Assembly (NCBI RefSeq): GCF_043290135.1
Contig: NC_134701.1
Location: 65,045,502-65,109,501 of the forward strand
DNA: 64,000 bases
Direction of reading: 5' to 3'
From: Rhipicephalus microplus
Lineage: Eukaryota > Arthropoda > Arachnida > Ixodida > Ixodidae
The notes beneath the pieces are model-generated. The model did no database searches. It saw nothing but the letters and a program-made list of their open reading frames with translations, and was not told the origin of the DNA. Shown here piece by piece: positions 1 to 12,190 of the stretch. Position 1 is the stretch's first letter. Every line of letters begins with the position of its first letter. Position numbers and translations under genes: made by a program.

Positions 1-1588
1 TGGAATGCTCAGGCCCCGAACGTTCCATATAACTATTTTTAGAGAAATTTATGTTTGTTAATCAACCAGAAACGGCAGGGCGATTTTTTAGCTGCCCCTC
101 AATGCACGTGCCTAAACTATTCTAGGAACCAAAGGAACACAAGATTATGGAGTGGCATATTATGCCTTATGTGGTACAACACACATACCGGCTGAAATGT
201 ATGGACAACCCCGTGAAGCGAAAGGCTGTAAAGCGGCAAGTGTCACACTCACAGTTTACAGTTGGTCCTCGCGAACACCTGGTAGGGCGGGACTAGATAC
301 GCTCCTTGCGGGGCCATCGTGCATAGGGTACTGATAAGCTGGCGAGGATATCTCATCTTCAAAATAAACCAAGACATAACACACAAGACACTCAAATGGC
401 ACACACATATATCAGTGGTTTAAAGAACACTACAATTTCAGAATAGTCTTTGAAAAATACTTACACGCCCATCAGAAGATTTGCAGAATGGCAGGGGTGC
501 AGAAGGGTGCAAACGTTCAGAATTTTTAATAAAAATATTCAACTTTGTTACATTAAAATTTGTACCTTGCAAAAGTAGAAGGCCTCCAAGAGAAGCCTCC
601 AAGTGAAAAGCAATTTACTGTAAATGATTACCTGTGGTATGCTCAGAAAGTTCTTAGTGGTGCTGCCCATGTTCTATACTTGGTGAAACAGCCATGTCTA
701 TTGCTGCGTACAATTTTGAAACACACAAATGTGCAAACTCCAGTGAAAAAAAACACGTCTGTTACAAATAAAAAGTGGTGAATTATATTTATATTTTTCG
801 TACCTAATGTATATTATATTTTTGCTACCGACAAGAAAGCTGTAAATACTGTTATTGCGACAAAAAATTACATTTATTATCTCTAATATTAGTAAGTGCA
901 CGTAGAAAACAGTATTGCTAAATGCCACACCCAACTCTATTGACAGAAAATATTGCGCTCTGCCCTCTCCACCTCTTATATACGGCCCCAAGGCAGCAGA
1001 AAAAAGATGCTTTTTTAGATACTTTTCAGCACGTATTTCCTGCTTTAAGAGAAAGTAAAATATATCAATGCATCATGAGTTCTCAAAAATTATTTCACGT
1101 TGCATTACGCGTAGAACAATCTACCAAGGCCATAGAAAAGCCATTCACATTTACAGCTAATATGATATTAAGCCACCTTTGTGAAATCTGTTATAGCAAG
1201 AAAAGCGCTGTGCGATTGGTTCAGTGGTCAACAATGTTTTACATACTTTCGTTGCTTTCTTCGTCACAGCTTTGAGGAAGCTGTGGTACTGCGGCAGAGG
1301 CCGGTGAGCTGAGTGAGAAGTTTGCTGTTCCTAGAAAGGGCCACATTATCAGACATGCGGTTCATATGTGCAAGTCCACTGATTCGTTATTATATAGGTT
1401 ACATATTATTGTTAAGCCAAGAAAAGGATATTGTTACACATTCTTACGTGGCTCGCCTTTCCCAGTTTTGAGTGTTTCTTGGATTACAAGGAGAAAGATG
1501 CAAATAGTATTGAACTACACAAATGCCAATGCTATTAGGTACCACTGTGGACATGCAGGATAAAAAAATTAAATTATAACGATGCTGA
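1..1588. other. AT-rich stretch, no gene recognised
   Basis: Only short open frames occur, none with a motif I recognise. The longest, at 922-1275 plus, has no domain signature and unremarkable composition. No microsatellite, terminal repeat or tRNA-like box stands out. It may be host intergenic or intronic DNA next to the candidate exons at 1589-2109. Confidence 0.5.
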
Positions 1589-2109
1589 CTAATATTGTGT
1601 GAGATGGTCCACAACCTTGCTCTTTAAAAAGGCCATCTCTTGCTGCAGTGAAGCCGTGAGCTTTCTTTCAGTTATGCATTGGCTCCTCCAAAAGCGTGCT
1701 TCTTGTTTAGCGCCTTCCAGCTTTCTGGCAACAACCACACTTTCATCAGAGTCAGAGCTGGACTCTGGCTCTCTGGTCTTTCAGAGGGTGGATTTCTGTG
1801 CATTGAAAAGAGTAGGGGCATATGAGAATGGTGTCTGGAATAGCTGACATTTAACTTACTCATTTCACACATATGCAAATAAAATAAGTGTACGAAGTAT
1901 TGTATAAGCAAACGCAACATATGCAACACTTAGTCGTGCTAAATTCAAAGTGTAAACGAATAAGGTACACTGACTGCAGAGAAAATGTAAAAACCAGTTC
2001 ACACCTTTCTGGCTGGAGCTGCTGTAATTTTCGTGGAGCCTTCTGGTTGGATCTGCTGTACGTCTGAGGGCAAGTCTCCTTCAAGTGGACCGCTGTGTCA
2101 AGTGGAAAC
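1589..2109 (-). CDS. candidate host exon pair (last exons of an unidentified gene)
   Basis: Two segments look exon-like on the minus strand. The upstream one (2109 down to 2005) is preceded by a CAG acceptor-like end and followed by GTGTGA, a possible donor. It codes for a short basic/glutamine-rich segment. The downstream one (about 1775 down to 1589) stays open to a TAG and reads as an acidic serine patch (ESSSDSDES) followed by a charged region, with ARFWRSQ and LQQEMAFLKSK, that could form a coiled coil. The frames fit a phase-2 join at the first donor, but the acceptor inside 1775-1803 has a poor pyrimidine tract and one competing frame has a stop. No family is recognised. It could equally be chance open sequence; transcript evidence would decide. 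Confidence 0.25.
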
Positions 2110-3206
2110 CTGCAAAGTTCACAACACTGCAATACACAGGCGCACAGCTACAGTGCCAGAAAAATACTTGTTCACTACCTTTGCAGCATGTGCTACATTT
2201 TGCGACACGTGTTTCGAATACTTTGCCAGTGTACAGTTGTAATGGTTCTTTTTGGTTGCCGCCACAATGTGCTTTTGTTTTTGCAACTCCTGCAACAAAA
2301 TATGCATAGCTATTTTGAGCATGGATTGTATCACAATCTTAAAACTGAAAAACTGAATTTTGAAGCTATGCTCTAATTACCCATATTCCTGTAGTCTTTC
2401 TCGTCTGAGTTGCCCAGCCTACTCCTATGATTCAACATGTCAACGAATAACTTTGGCATTTGAAGCCGGTTACGTGCTAATCGCTCTTTCATTTCTTTTT
2501 TGGATTCTATGATGTAGTGCATACAGACACACAATTACATGGGCTTTGTGGTAATTGTTTCACAGTAATCATAACCTCGGTAACATATGGCAACACATTG
2601 TAAAACTTGCTTCATAAAAAGCTGCTATAATCAAACATGTTAAATAGCGATGCTGAACTAAGATTCATTCCTCCAAAACGTTCCATTCTCAATCCTGTAT
2701 AGAACATTGAAAGTACGTTTTCTAATTTACTCTTAGCATAACATGTATGCAGCGTTAGCCCACGAGGCAATGCAAAAGGAGTACTTAAACCACCTGACTC
2801 GGCCTTACCATACCGAAGCAGCAGAAGCAACAGACTCCAAAACAATAAATCAACTTTAAAACATGATTAATAAACAAGAACAATTAATCATACAATAAGT
2901 GTATAATCACAAATCACAATGGTAACCTAATGAAAGTAACGAACATACTGTAATAAAGTAAATACAGTGAGAGCATACCGCAAATACAAGATAAACGACA
3001 AAACTACATTATTGAAGTAAGTATTTTGTCACGTTATATTACGTTATTATTGTAATCACATTTACTACACATCCGCATCCGAAGCAAGAAACGTGTTCAA
3101 AGACTGAATTCTGAAGCTTGAAGATTAGTACCTTATTTAACCAACTTTGATGCAACTCTCGAACCGAAGTACAGTCTAATTCACTACATGGTACATATTG
3201 ACACAA
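2110..3206. other. intergenic or intronic AT-rich sequence, nothing assigned
   Basis: Scattered frames of 60-95 residues lie on both strands without motifs. One minus frame at 2612-2845 has a hydrophobic leucine run near its start but no recognisable continuation. I see no repeat family in this stretch. Confidence 0.4.
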
Positions 3207-3468
3207 TGTGACTTCAAGTTACGCGCGCTAGCCGATACTTGTGTCCTCAAGATGGTTTGCGACGCACGAGCCTGCGGGGCCCAGCTGCGCGCGAACCATG
3301 TTGAAAAAAGAAAAAGTGGAAGAGGAGGCAGAAGTGGATCCTCGAGACAACTAGATTTCGCTCTAGCTGTGTTATTATTCTCGGGCACAAGTTCGCCCTG
3401 CCTACGTTAGCTTATTAGAAAGGAGTGTTGATTGAACCATGCGTTACAAATCTGGTGGAAGCGCTGGG
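3207..3468 (+). repeat. possible 5' LTR and primer-binding site of Gypsy-1
   Basis: The segment starts TGTGAC and ends GTTACA, near-inverted ends of the TG...CA kind. AA and then TCTGGTGGAAGCGCTGGG (3451-3468) follow it. The intact Gypsy at 24.5-30.5 kb has a closely similar tract immediately after its 5' LTR, which supports the assignment. No second LTR copy exists in the window to prove the borders and no clear polyadenylation signal is seen. The matching tRNA was not identified. Confidence 0.35.
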
Positions 3469-3648
3469 TGCGATGCCAAGCCCCTCTCGAGTGACGGAGC
3501 ACAGTCCAGAACCACAGCGATTTGGACCCAGCGAGCTGAAGCCTATTCATCAGCGCTGCATTCGACGCCTACGTGGTGACGGTCCTGAATATTCACCTTT
3601 ATCGACTTCCCTTAGAAACTCAACGGCTGAGAATGGTACGCCACTGAC

Positions 3649-4880
3649 ATGAGAGCTCGGGTCACTCTAGTCAACATTGTAGTGAACCAGCCAATGCTAC
3701 CAAAGCCTTTCCGCGGCGAACGCTACGAGGACGCAGAGGACTGGCTTGAACACTTTGAACGCGTCGCAAAGGCTAACGGACATGGGGAAGAGCGCAAACT
3801 TGGAAGTGTTTACTTCGCGCTGGGGGATCGCGCTCCAACGTGGTATGAAAACCACGAAGCTACCTTCCGGTCGTGAGATGACTTTCGACGGGAGCATCTC
3901 GCTGCTTTCCCGAACACAGACCGTGAAGAGAGAGCTGAAGCTGCGCTCCAAACAAGAAATCAGCGAAATAACGAAACTATCGCAATGTATGTTGAAGACA
4001 TGTCTCGCCTATTCCGCCGAGCGGATTCAAATATGAGCGAAGACAGGAAGTTGCGTCATCTGTTGCGAGGCGTGAAGCAAGAACTGTTTGCCGGACTAAT
4101 TCGAAACCTGCCGCGCACGTCGCCAAGTTTCGTTTCAAGGCGACTACAATGGAAAGGACGCTACAACAGTGAGTAAGCTTGTTATGCAACCGGGATGCGA
4201 TCATCACTCCCTTGGACATGTTGCCACCAGTCTTCGGTAACGGCATGGAAGCAGTACGCGAGCTGGTGCGGTCTGTTGTGCGAGAAGAGCTCCAGAAGCA
4301 GCGCCTTGATCAGAATGCTCCAATGCTTTCGTCTCTGGCCGATGTGATCCGTGAGGAGGTCAGGCAGGTGGTACGCGAACCTTCGAGCAACGCACAGCCA
4401 GAGCCGCCACTACAACAGAAGACGAGAATGACGTATGCCAATGTGCTACTACGAGGATCTCCAGGACGTGCGGACGTCGCGATGGCTATACCTATGCAGT
4501 ACCCGATGCCACCGAGCTCCCTGCAGCCAACGCCAGAGAGGAGACTAAGGAAGAGTGATGTCTGATGCACTCCCGACAGGATACCGCTTTGTTATCATTG
4601 TGGGGAGGCTGGTCACGTCTACCGAACGTGCCACTACTACCAGACAGGACTACGTAGTTTTCCTGTCAATGCACCTCGGCCACAAAATGGCGAACGTCCC
4701 TTCGATATTGAAGAATTCCGGTCAGGTCATCAAAGCTCAATGGGCTTCCAACGACACCAACCTCATGCAACGACAGCGGGGAGGTATAGGTCGCCTAGTC
4801 CTTCACCTTCAGCAAGCTCCCCAAGGTCTCGTTCCCCAAGCCCGCGTCGGGAAAACTAGAGTCAGCGACTTGTGGAGGCA
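3649..4880 (+). pseudogene. Gypsy-1 gag, frameshifted
   Basis: The first block (3649-3876) has the Gag capsid signature PFRGERYEDAEDWLEHFERV, matching in style the Gag of the intact copy downstream. It stops and continues in other frames through 4179-4565, where paired REEL/REEV helices match the linker of related Gags. A CCHC zinc knuckle, CYHCGEAGHVYRTC, lies at 4590-4631 in yet another frame. Gag coats the element RNA and assembles the particle in the cytoplasm. With several frame changes this copy cannot make a full Gag. Confidence 0.8.
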
Positions 4881-4944
4881 AGGCCGCTGTCGACGCTAAT
4901 GCAGAAAAACCTCCATTGCTGATTCTGAACGATGGCTGACTCAG

Positions 4945-5610
4945 AAACCAGTGCTTCGATAGTGACGTTGCTTCTGATTTACGTGTGTTCGTTGACGGCT
5001 ACGAAGTCATCGGACTGGTAGATACAGGCACAGGCTATTCAGTGATGAGTAGCGAACTTTCTAAAATACTGAAGAAAGTGCTGACTTTTTGGAAGGGACC
5101 ACAAGTTTGCAGCGCAGGAGGGCACCTCGTCGACCCTACTGGAATGTGCACAGCAAGAATTGGAATACGGGGTTTCACGTACGTCGCCAATTTTATTGTG
5201 CTGCCTGAATGATCAAGAGACTTGATTATCGGCATAGATTTCTTATGAGCTAATGGCACTGTAATTAACTAGCGAGAATCTTCCGTCTCATTCTCGACTG
5301 GGCACGCGATGTCTACCTTTGAAACAAAAGAAAACGTATATGACCTTTGTATTGCAGATGATAACGTCATGGTGCCGCCAAGATCAAGCATATCTGTCGC
5401 AGTAACCAACAAAGCATTCAGTAAATTCGAAGTATTTGCTGACAACAACACTGCCTTAATACTTCAAAAAAGGGTTCTGTATGGCACGAGGCCTTGTGGA
5501 GTTACGCGAGGGATGTACAAATGTTCTACTTACAAACTTTGGAAATGAAGTGCAGCACGTTGCATAGGGAACCGTCAACGCCAGTCTGAACGACGTCGTC
5601 TAGGTTACGG
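4945..5610 (+). pseudogene. Gypsy-1 retropepsin-like protease and linker, decayed
   Basis: The frame at 4985-5212 contains LVDTGTGYSVMS, the aspartic protease active-site region (family form DTGA), followed by the conserved WKGP and AGGHLV segments that the intact Gypsy also has. A stop at 5210-5212 precedes the flap-side block IIGIDFL. The frame at 5309-5548 carries the protease-RT linker with VPPRSS, again shared with the intact copy. The enzyme would cleave Gag-Pol in the particle; here it is interrupted and one active-site neighbour is changed. Confidence 0.75.
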
Positions 5611-5639
5611 AGCTGCACACTTTCGAAACCAATGAGTGT

Positions 5640-7082
5640 CATTTCCAAGACGTGGAGTCTGTCCTTGCAGTCATTGACACCGAGCCAGGGCTACTACTAA
5701 GTGAAAAAGAGCAAATAAAGGGTCTTGTAAGGGAATTCGCCGAATTTTTCTCGTTGTCATCTAAAGTTCGACGCACTCCTATCGCCAAGCATCGCATCAT
5801 TGTCGACGAGTCAGTGAGGCCAGTATACCAGTATCCCTACCGAGTGTCACCAAGAGAAAGAGACGCTATTGGTAATCAGGTTAAAGAAATGCTCAAAGAC
5901 GATGTAATCCAGCCTTCATCAAGTCCATGGGCGTCACCTGTTGTTCTTGTGAAGAAAAAAGATCAAACCTTACGTTTCTGCTTTGATTACCGGAAGCTCA
6001 ATGCCGTCACGAAATGGGATGTTTATCCTCTTCCAAGCATCGATGACACTCTGAATAGGCTGGGAAATGCCAGGTATTTTCCTCATTTGATCTTAAAAGT
6101 GGATATTAGCAGATAGAAGTTGACAAAAGAGATCGCGAACAGACAGCATTTGTGACATCGGGTGGTTTATACGAGCTCAAGATACTCCTTTTTGGCCTTT
6201 GTTCAGCACCCGCCACAATCCAACGGATGATGGACACAGTGCTTTGTGGTCTGAAATGGCAGTCGTGCCTGGTTTATCTCGACGATGTTGTAGTCTTCTC
6301 TGCTACCTTCGAGCAACATTTGGAAAGTCTCCAGGCCGTGCTCACTGTGATCAAGTCAGCGGACTTGACGATAAAACCACGGAAATGTCATTTGGGCTTC
6401 CGTGACCTCCTTTTCCTCGGCCATGTCATCATTGCCGAAGGCGTACACCCATACCCTGCAAAAACTGAGGCCGTAGCGCAATTTCCGAAGCCAACAGACA
6501 AAAAGGCTGTTAGGTGATTTTTAGGTCTTTGCGCCTATTATCGATGGTTCGTTAAAAAATTTTCACGAATCGCTGAACCACTGACGTGGCTGACAAAAGA
6601 GGAAATGCCTTTCGTCTGGCTTGCCGAACAAGAGGATGCCTTTAATGAACTACGAAAGTGTCGTCAAAGCCATCTTGTTCTGGCGCATTTTCACGAGAAA
6701 GCGCAAACCGATATCCACACGGATGCAAGCAATTTATGTCTCGGGGCCGTGCTCATCCAATGGCAAAATGGACAAGAACAAGTCATTGCGTACGCACTCT
6801 TTCAAAAGCTGAGGTATGGGCTATCATTCTCAGCGACCGAGAAAGAATGCCTTGCCGTGGTATGGGGTATCAGCAATTTTCGACCACATTTATATGGTAG
6901 GCCCTTTCGAGCTATAAGCGACCATCATTCGCTATGCTGGCTGGCTAATCTCAAGGACCCATGTGGACGGCTTGCACTATGGAGCCTGCGATTCAAGGAG
7001 TATGATATCACGCTTGTGTGCAAGTCAGGTCGCAAGCACAGTGACGCGGACTGTTTGTCACGTGCTCCGACTGATTTTGTTT
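5640..7082 (+). pseudogene. Gypsy-1 reverse transcriptase and RNase H, with stops
   Basis: The RT fingers and palm start at 5652 (VLVKKKDQTLRFCFDYRKLN) and break after 6116. Frame 6152-6517 holds the polymerase active site YLDDVVVFS (Tyr codon at 6275) and ends at a TGA where relatives have arginine in AVRRFLGL. RNase H continues at 6605-7078 with HTDAS, TEKECLA, SDHHSLCWL and HSDADCLSR, so its four acidic positions are still present. Integrase should follow but does not. At about 7082 the same open frame enters an unrelated Gag. Confidence 0.85.
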
Positions 7083-8155
7083 CCGTGATGTTTTTTTTAA
7101 CGGATGTCACCAAGCTGTGGTATAGAAACCACGAGGTGGACATTCCTACTTTGACGACCTTCAAGACCTGCGTCGCCACTGTTCCTGGACGCCCTGCGGT
7201 GCGCAAGCTTCGCGCAGAACAATGCCTACGATGCTGGTCCCAACGAACGGGTGAGACATTCACCAGCTACATTGAGGACATCCCTGACCTCTGCCGGCGT
7301 GTTGACCTGACGATGGTGGAAACTGACAAGACACGACACATTGTGAAAGGCATTTCCGACGACGCCTTTCACATGCTCCTCTCGAAGAACCCTGCCACTG
7401 TCTCGAAGCTCATCGAGCTGTGTCAGAGTTTTGACGAGCTCCGATGACAACTTCTTCTCACGCGACGCCCTAACGTCCTGATTAAGAGCCTTTCAAACCT
7501 CACTACCACTTTTGACCTTCAGTCGCTGCTATCGCAAATCAAGAAGTTTAATCGAGCTGAGGTCGCTCGTCAGCTGTCGCTGCTATCAACAGCCTGCCAA
7601 CCACCATTCGTGATGTCATCCAGGAGCAAACATTCGTGATGTCATCGAGAAGCAAGTTTGCGTGGCTCTGCTATCTGCTCACGACACTTCGCCGTTGCTG
7701 ACCACTGCGGCCTGTGCCGAGATGAATGCACTTCTAAGCTATGGTGAGGTTGCCGCATGGCCACCTCTTCAGACTTTTATGTCACTACCATCAGCCGCGC
7801 GCACTCCTCGGTTCGCTCAGCAAAGGTTCCTCCAGAGTAGTGGACAGTGGCAACACCCGACCATCAGGCAATATGCTTTGCCTGTAGCCTGCCTGGCAAC
7901 ATAGCGCGATACTGCCGTTGGCGTGTCTCTGTCTATCACCAGAACTACCACCAGAGTTTCGAACCTGCTCCACATGTGCCACCGCGCCCTTCGTTCACAG
8001 GCTCTCAGCACCGCGAACAGATGTCATCGTATGCCGACCACCGTCCTCGTGCCAACCGCCAATCGCCATCGCTTCGACACCACTCGCCATCACCTATGCG
8101 TCGTCGTCCTTCATCACCGGAGTGGGTAAAATAACTGCCGCAGCTGCTGAGTCAT
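7083..8155 (+). pseudogene. Gypsy-2 gag, N-terminally truncated
   Basis: The open frame runs to 7447 through a Gag capsid region (ending QSFDEL). It then breaks and resumes in other frames. A zinc-knuckle relic, CFACSLPGNIARYC, is readable near 7880-7920. The histidine of the CCHC pattern is replaced by asparagine, so zinc binding is probably lost. A proline/arginine/serine-rich tail follows up to about 8134. The start methionine and the first Gag part are absent because of the junction with Gypsy-1. Confidence 0.7.
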
Positions 8156-8199
8156 GAACTGCGTCACGCGCGAAAAGACCAAGGCTCTGCACCGACGAA

Positions 8200-8540
8200 T
8201 GTTCTGGACGTATGTGCGGGTGGCGTCGCTGCACTCACTCTTGTCGACACGCGTGCCGAAGTTTCAGTGATTAGTGCCAGACTCTGCCGCTTGCTTAAAA
8301 AAAGTTACGATGCCACCAGCAAGTATATCGCTTCGTACAGCAAGCGCAGAGCACGTCACGCCGGCCACTGCCTGTACTGCTCGCACTGCAGTTGACAGCC
8401 TCATCTATGTCGTCGAATCGCAAGTGTTTAATTCCTGCTCCTACGACCTCATTTTGGGTTAGGAGTTTCTCTACGCTAATAAGGCCGTCATCGACTGCTC
8501 TCGCGCTGAGGTAGCATTTGAAGTGTTCCGCGACGCTCCT
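8200..8540 (+). pseudogene. Gypsy-2 protease relic
   Basis: Around 8235-8275 the sequence reads VDTRAEVSVIS, an aspartic protease active site in which the DTGA glycine has become arginine. The frame at 8274-8462 carries the rest of the fold and ends SYDLILG at a stop. The expected motif, D(V/L)ILG followed by a hydrophobic block, is recognisable (EFLYANKAVIDC after the stop). The protein is non-functional by inspection. Confidence 0.6.
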
Positions 8541-8959
8541 TTATATGATGCTCTTGAAACCATGGACAAACTATTTGTTGCTGAAGACGTCATCATGCCA
8601 CCGCACTCTTTTGCCCTTGCTAATGTGTCTTGCAACGCGCTCGCCGAGCCGATTGCCCTTTTTTACGCCATCTGCCGTTTTTGTTCATCGCAAGTGTTGG
8701 CTGCTACCTCATGCCCTTTTTGAGCTTCATGAAGGCGTCAGCAGACTGCTCATATCAAATCTGTTGTCATATTTTGTAACACAACATCGGGGCGAGTGCG
8801 TCGGGCATGTTTACAGTCTCGAAACTTCTGCAAGTATCGACATGACGACTAGTTTTTTCGCCAAACACGAAGTCGCTGGATTGACCTGTGCCTCTTCACC
8901 GCAGACTACTAGACTTGACATACTGAGGAGCTCCATCGCCGATACGTTAACCGTTTCGT

Positions 8960-10543
8960 AACGTGGTCAGCTTCTACGACTCTTGAACAAGTTTCGTTCT
9001 TCCTTTGACTGCCAGCATAGTCCCCTCGGCCGCACGTCAGCTGTGTGTCACCGCATGGGCACGGGCACCAGGGCACCACTTCGTGAAAGACCCTATCGGG
9101 TATCCACGACAGAGCGCCAGCCTATCGGTGACGAAGTAGCTGACATGCTCAAGCGTGGCGTCATCCAGCCTTAGAATAGCCAGCCCTTGGGAATCTCCAG
9201 TCATTCTCGTTAAGAAGAAAGACGGGTCAATTCGCTTCTGTGTTTACTACTGTCTTCTTAACAAAATCACTCGAAAGGCCGTTTACCTTTTACTGAGATT
9301 TGACGATGCCCTTGACTGCCCCCAAGGTGTGGAGTTCTTCTATTCTATTGAATTACGGAGCGGCTACTGGCAAGTCTCTATGGCGCCGGAAAATCAGCCT
9401 AAAACGGCATTTGTCGCACCTGTAAGCCTTTACGAATTTCGTGTCATGCCTTTCGGTCTTTGCAACGCGCCCGCAACATTGGAGCGGATGATGGACAATC
9501 TTTTGCGTGGCCTGAAGTGGAAAACATGCCTGTGCTACTTAGATGATATCGTAATGTTTTCGCCAGATTTTCTCACGCATATATACAGGCTAGATGAAGT
9601 ATTGTATACAATGCCTAACTGACGCCAGCTTCGGCGCAAGTCAGCTCACGATTCTTTGCCATGTTGTCTCTAAAGACGGTATTCTTCCTGAATCCGCCAA
9701 GCCTTGGGCAGTTGTAGAATTCCCTAAACGTGTATCTCTGAAGGATTTGCGCAGCTTTCTTGGCCTCTGCTCGTATTTCCACCACTTTATTCGGAATCCT
9801 ACAATAATCACCGCCCCATTAACTGAACTTTTACGGAGTGACTCGAAAAGTCACGCTTGGTTACCCGCCTGTGATGATGCCTTCAAAACGTTGCGGCACC
9901 TGTTACTCTACCACCGATCTTGCATCATTTTGACCCTACTGCTCCGTTTAAGGTACACACCGATGCCAGTGGTGTCGTACTCGGCGTCGTCCGCGCGCAG
10001 CGCAAATTGGGATTCCATGAGTATGTAGTCGCATACGCAACCCGTACCCTCAACAAAGTGGAGAAGAATTATTTGTTGAGGGAGAAAGAGTGCCTGACAA
10101 ATATTTGGGCTCCATGTAAATTGAGACCGTACCTTTATGATCACCCCTTTGACGTAGTCATCGATCAGCATGCACTTTGTTCGTTATCCACGCGTAAAGT
10201 TTCCTCCGACCGTTTGGCTCGCTGGGCTTTGCAGTTGCAAGAGTTGTACATGCGTGTTGCCTACAGGTCTGGCCGACGTCACACTGACGCTGACGCCCTA
10301 TCGCGTTCACCTGTGTCATCGGAAAGCTCTGCCTGTCTATCTGCTGTGGACGAAACGGTTGCATTGCCAGCAAATTGTGACATGGCGTCTGAGCAACGTA
10401 AGGATGAGTGGATTAGCACTCTTCTGCGATTCCTTTCAGACCCATCGACTTCTGCATCTTCTCGAACGTTGCGCCGTCAAGCCGTTCACTTTGAGATCCG
10501 CGATGGTCTCCTTTATCGCACGAATTACAAGTCTGATGGGTGA
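8960..10543 (+). pseudogene. Gypsy-2 reverse transcriptase and RNase H
   Basis: The 9155-9622 frame holds VILVKKKDGSIRFCVYY, then MPFGLCNAPAT and YLDDIVMFS (about 9536), the RT catalytic core. The FCVDY aspartate is replaced by tyrosine, and a frame change follows near 9600. RNase H is in the 9920-10543 frame: HTDASG, REKECL, the position of TDHHALCWL read here as IDQHALCSL, and [11 protein letters not shown]. Several catalytic-neighbour residues are altered. The blocks sit in the usual spacing, so this is one element and not a chance assembly. Confidence 0.8.
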
Positions 10544-11600
10544 AAGTGGTCATACTTCGCCATTTTCGTGCTTCATTATGTTCAGGTTTCTGCGCCGGCA
10601 CTCAGTGCGCACTTGTAGACATCTTCAAAACGTACACTCGGCTTTCCTCTTGGTTTTATTGACGAGGCATGTACACCTTTGTGCGCAAGTACCTCATGTA
10701 CACAGTGCCAGCGACGGAAAGCTCTCCCTCATCACAGCTCTGGTCCAATCCAGCCAATCCTTTGCCCAGTCAGGCCTTTCGAACGCATTGGAATCGATAT
10801 GTATGGGCCTCTTCTATTTACGGCTTCCTGAAATCGTTGTATTGTTGCTGCCGTCGACTACTTGACGCGATACGCAGAAACAGCTACTTCCCTGCTGCCA
10901 CAGCACGCGACGTATCATCTTTTCTCCTGCGGAATTTCATTCTCCTTCAAGGCGCTAGGTGTGAACTTCTCAGCGTTAGAGGACGTCTGTTCCTCTCCGA
11001 AGTCGTCAACGCACTTCTTGCCGAATGCAGTATCATTCACCAGACTACCACCGCCTACCATCCCTAAACGAATGGCGTGACGGAAAAATTCAACCGTACC
11101 CTTGGCAACACGATATATAGGTATGTTTCCTCAGACTACTCCTATTGGGACCTCATTCTGCCTTTTCTGACATACGCATAGAACTCTGCTCAACAGGTCA
11201 CTACTGGCTTTTGGCCATTTTCCTGTTTTATGGCCGAGACCCCTCCACCATACTAGATACTATTCTGCCCTACCACCCCGATTCCTCCGAGTCTACGCCC
11301 ATCTCTTGAGCTGCCCGCCACGCCGAGGAATGGCTTAAGCTCGCCCAGTCGTTCACAACCATCGACCAATGGAGAGAAAAATCTCGGCATGCCTAAATCA
11401 CCCGTGCCCTAACTTTGTTTCGGACATCCCTGTGTGGCTTTGGGTTCCAGCGGTTTCTACAGGTCTTTCAAACTTGTTTCAAAATACCAAGAACCCCACT
11501 GCGTTGTCTTGCGGGCTTCACCTGTTAACAACATCATCGAGCCCGTTCCGCCATCCACAGACCAGCGCTTCAGGGTCGTGAAATCGCTCACGTACAGTGG
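10544..11600 (+). pseudogene. Gypsy-2 integrase remnant
   Basis: Fragments in alternating frames match the integrase core and C terminus. TTTAYHP followed after a stop by TNGVTEKFNRTLGN (about 11045-11110) is the region of the third catalytic acid. At 11420-11560 comes the C-terminal module with LVSKYQEPHCVV, an altered form of a GPY/F-type segment. Integrase would insert the cDNA into the genome. There are too many frame breaks for a product. Confidence 0.65.
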
Positions 11601-11666
11601 TTGGAACCATATTACGATGCGATCGTACTGTGTTCTCCATGAGTCTCCAGTATGGCTCCGTTTCCG

Positions 11667-12140
11667 ACGGGGGATGATATGTAGTGAAATGAACTGCCCA
11701 CTACTGCAGCGACATCAACACGTCGGCGTGACGCATGAGCTAGGAGTGCATGGTGGCTGCTGCGACGCCGCCCGGTTCCACGCCCTGGACCAGCTCTTGC
11801 TGCTTCTGTCTCAACGCTGCTACCGCTTTTCGCCTTGCATTTACATTATAGAACACACATTGCATGCTTCCAATCCGCCAATGAAACGTGACTGCTACGC
11901 TCAGAGCTGAAAAACTACATGTGGATCTGCAGTTGGAATTCAACATAAAGAGATAAGCATGAATGCCATGTCACGGGTCCACGCCCTGGAACTTGGTCTG
12001 GAAGTTGTTTTCATGATTGCTATCACCCTTTCAGCTGTAATAAAAATAGGTATTGTAATATATGCACCTCTCAGGTGATCTATCTTGACAGTGCTTCTAT
12101 TTTGCATGCGGATAGGGCAAGAGATTGTCGAACTCAATAA
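11667..12140 (+). repeat. possible polypurine tract and 3' LTR of Gypsy-2
   Basis: A short purine run CGGGGGA precedes TGTAGTGAAATG at 11680, a typical place for an LTR start. AATAAA-like runs occur at about 12042 and at about 12136. There is no partner LTR and no clear right edge, so the extent is a guess. The words CCACGCCCTGGA occur twice (near 11780 and 11977), a small internal duplication. Confidence 0.3.
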
Positions 12141-12190
12141 AAAGCTTTAAAATCACATATCCGTGTTGTCTTCTCAATCTCGAAGTGTAT

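Larger units (their letters stand above)
3207..7082 (+). mobile_element. decayed Ty3/Gypsy retrotransposon, 3' truncated (Gypsy-1)
   Basis: Gag, protease, reverse transcriptase and RNase H pieces follow one another in the standard Ty3/Gypsy order, with frame changes and stops between them. A possible 5' LTR (3207-3448, TGTGAC to GTTACA) is followed at 3451-3468 by a primer-binding-like tract starting TCTGGTGG. The intact element at 24482-30467 has a very similar tract in the same place. Integrase and the 3' LTR are absent: the open frame passes at about 7082 from RNase H into the Gag of a different Gypsy family. The copy is inactive and old. Confidence 0.85.
7083..12140 (+). mobile_element. 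decayed Ty3/Gypsy retrotransposon of a second family, 5' truncated (Gypsy-2)
   Basis: From 7083 the protein reads as mid-Gag, followed by a damaged zinc knuckle, protease, RT, RNase H and integrase remnants in Gypsy order. It differs from Gypsy-1 at nearly every motif (YLDDIVMFS against YLDDVVVFS), so it is a separate family. The 5' LTR and the Gag N terminus are missing. After the integrase a purine-rich run (about 11668-11674) is followed by TGTAGTG, a plausible 3' LTR start at 11680. The 3' border is uncertain. Confidence 0.8.

Noticed and set aside
922..1275. 117-residue open frame as a gene
   Set aside because: No motif, no splice context and no start context; length is within chance for AT-rich sequence.
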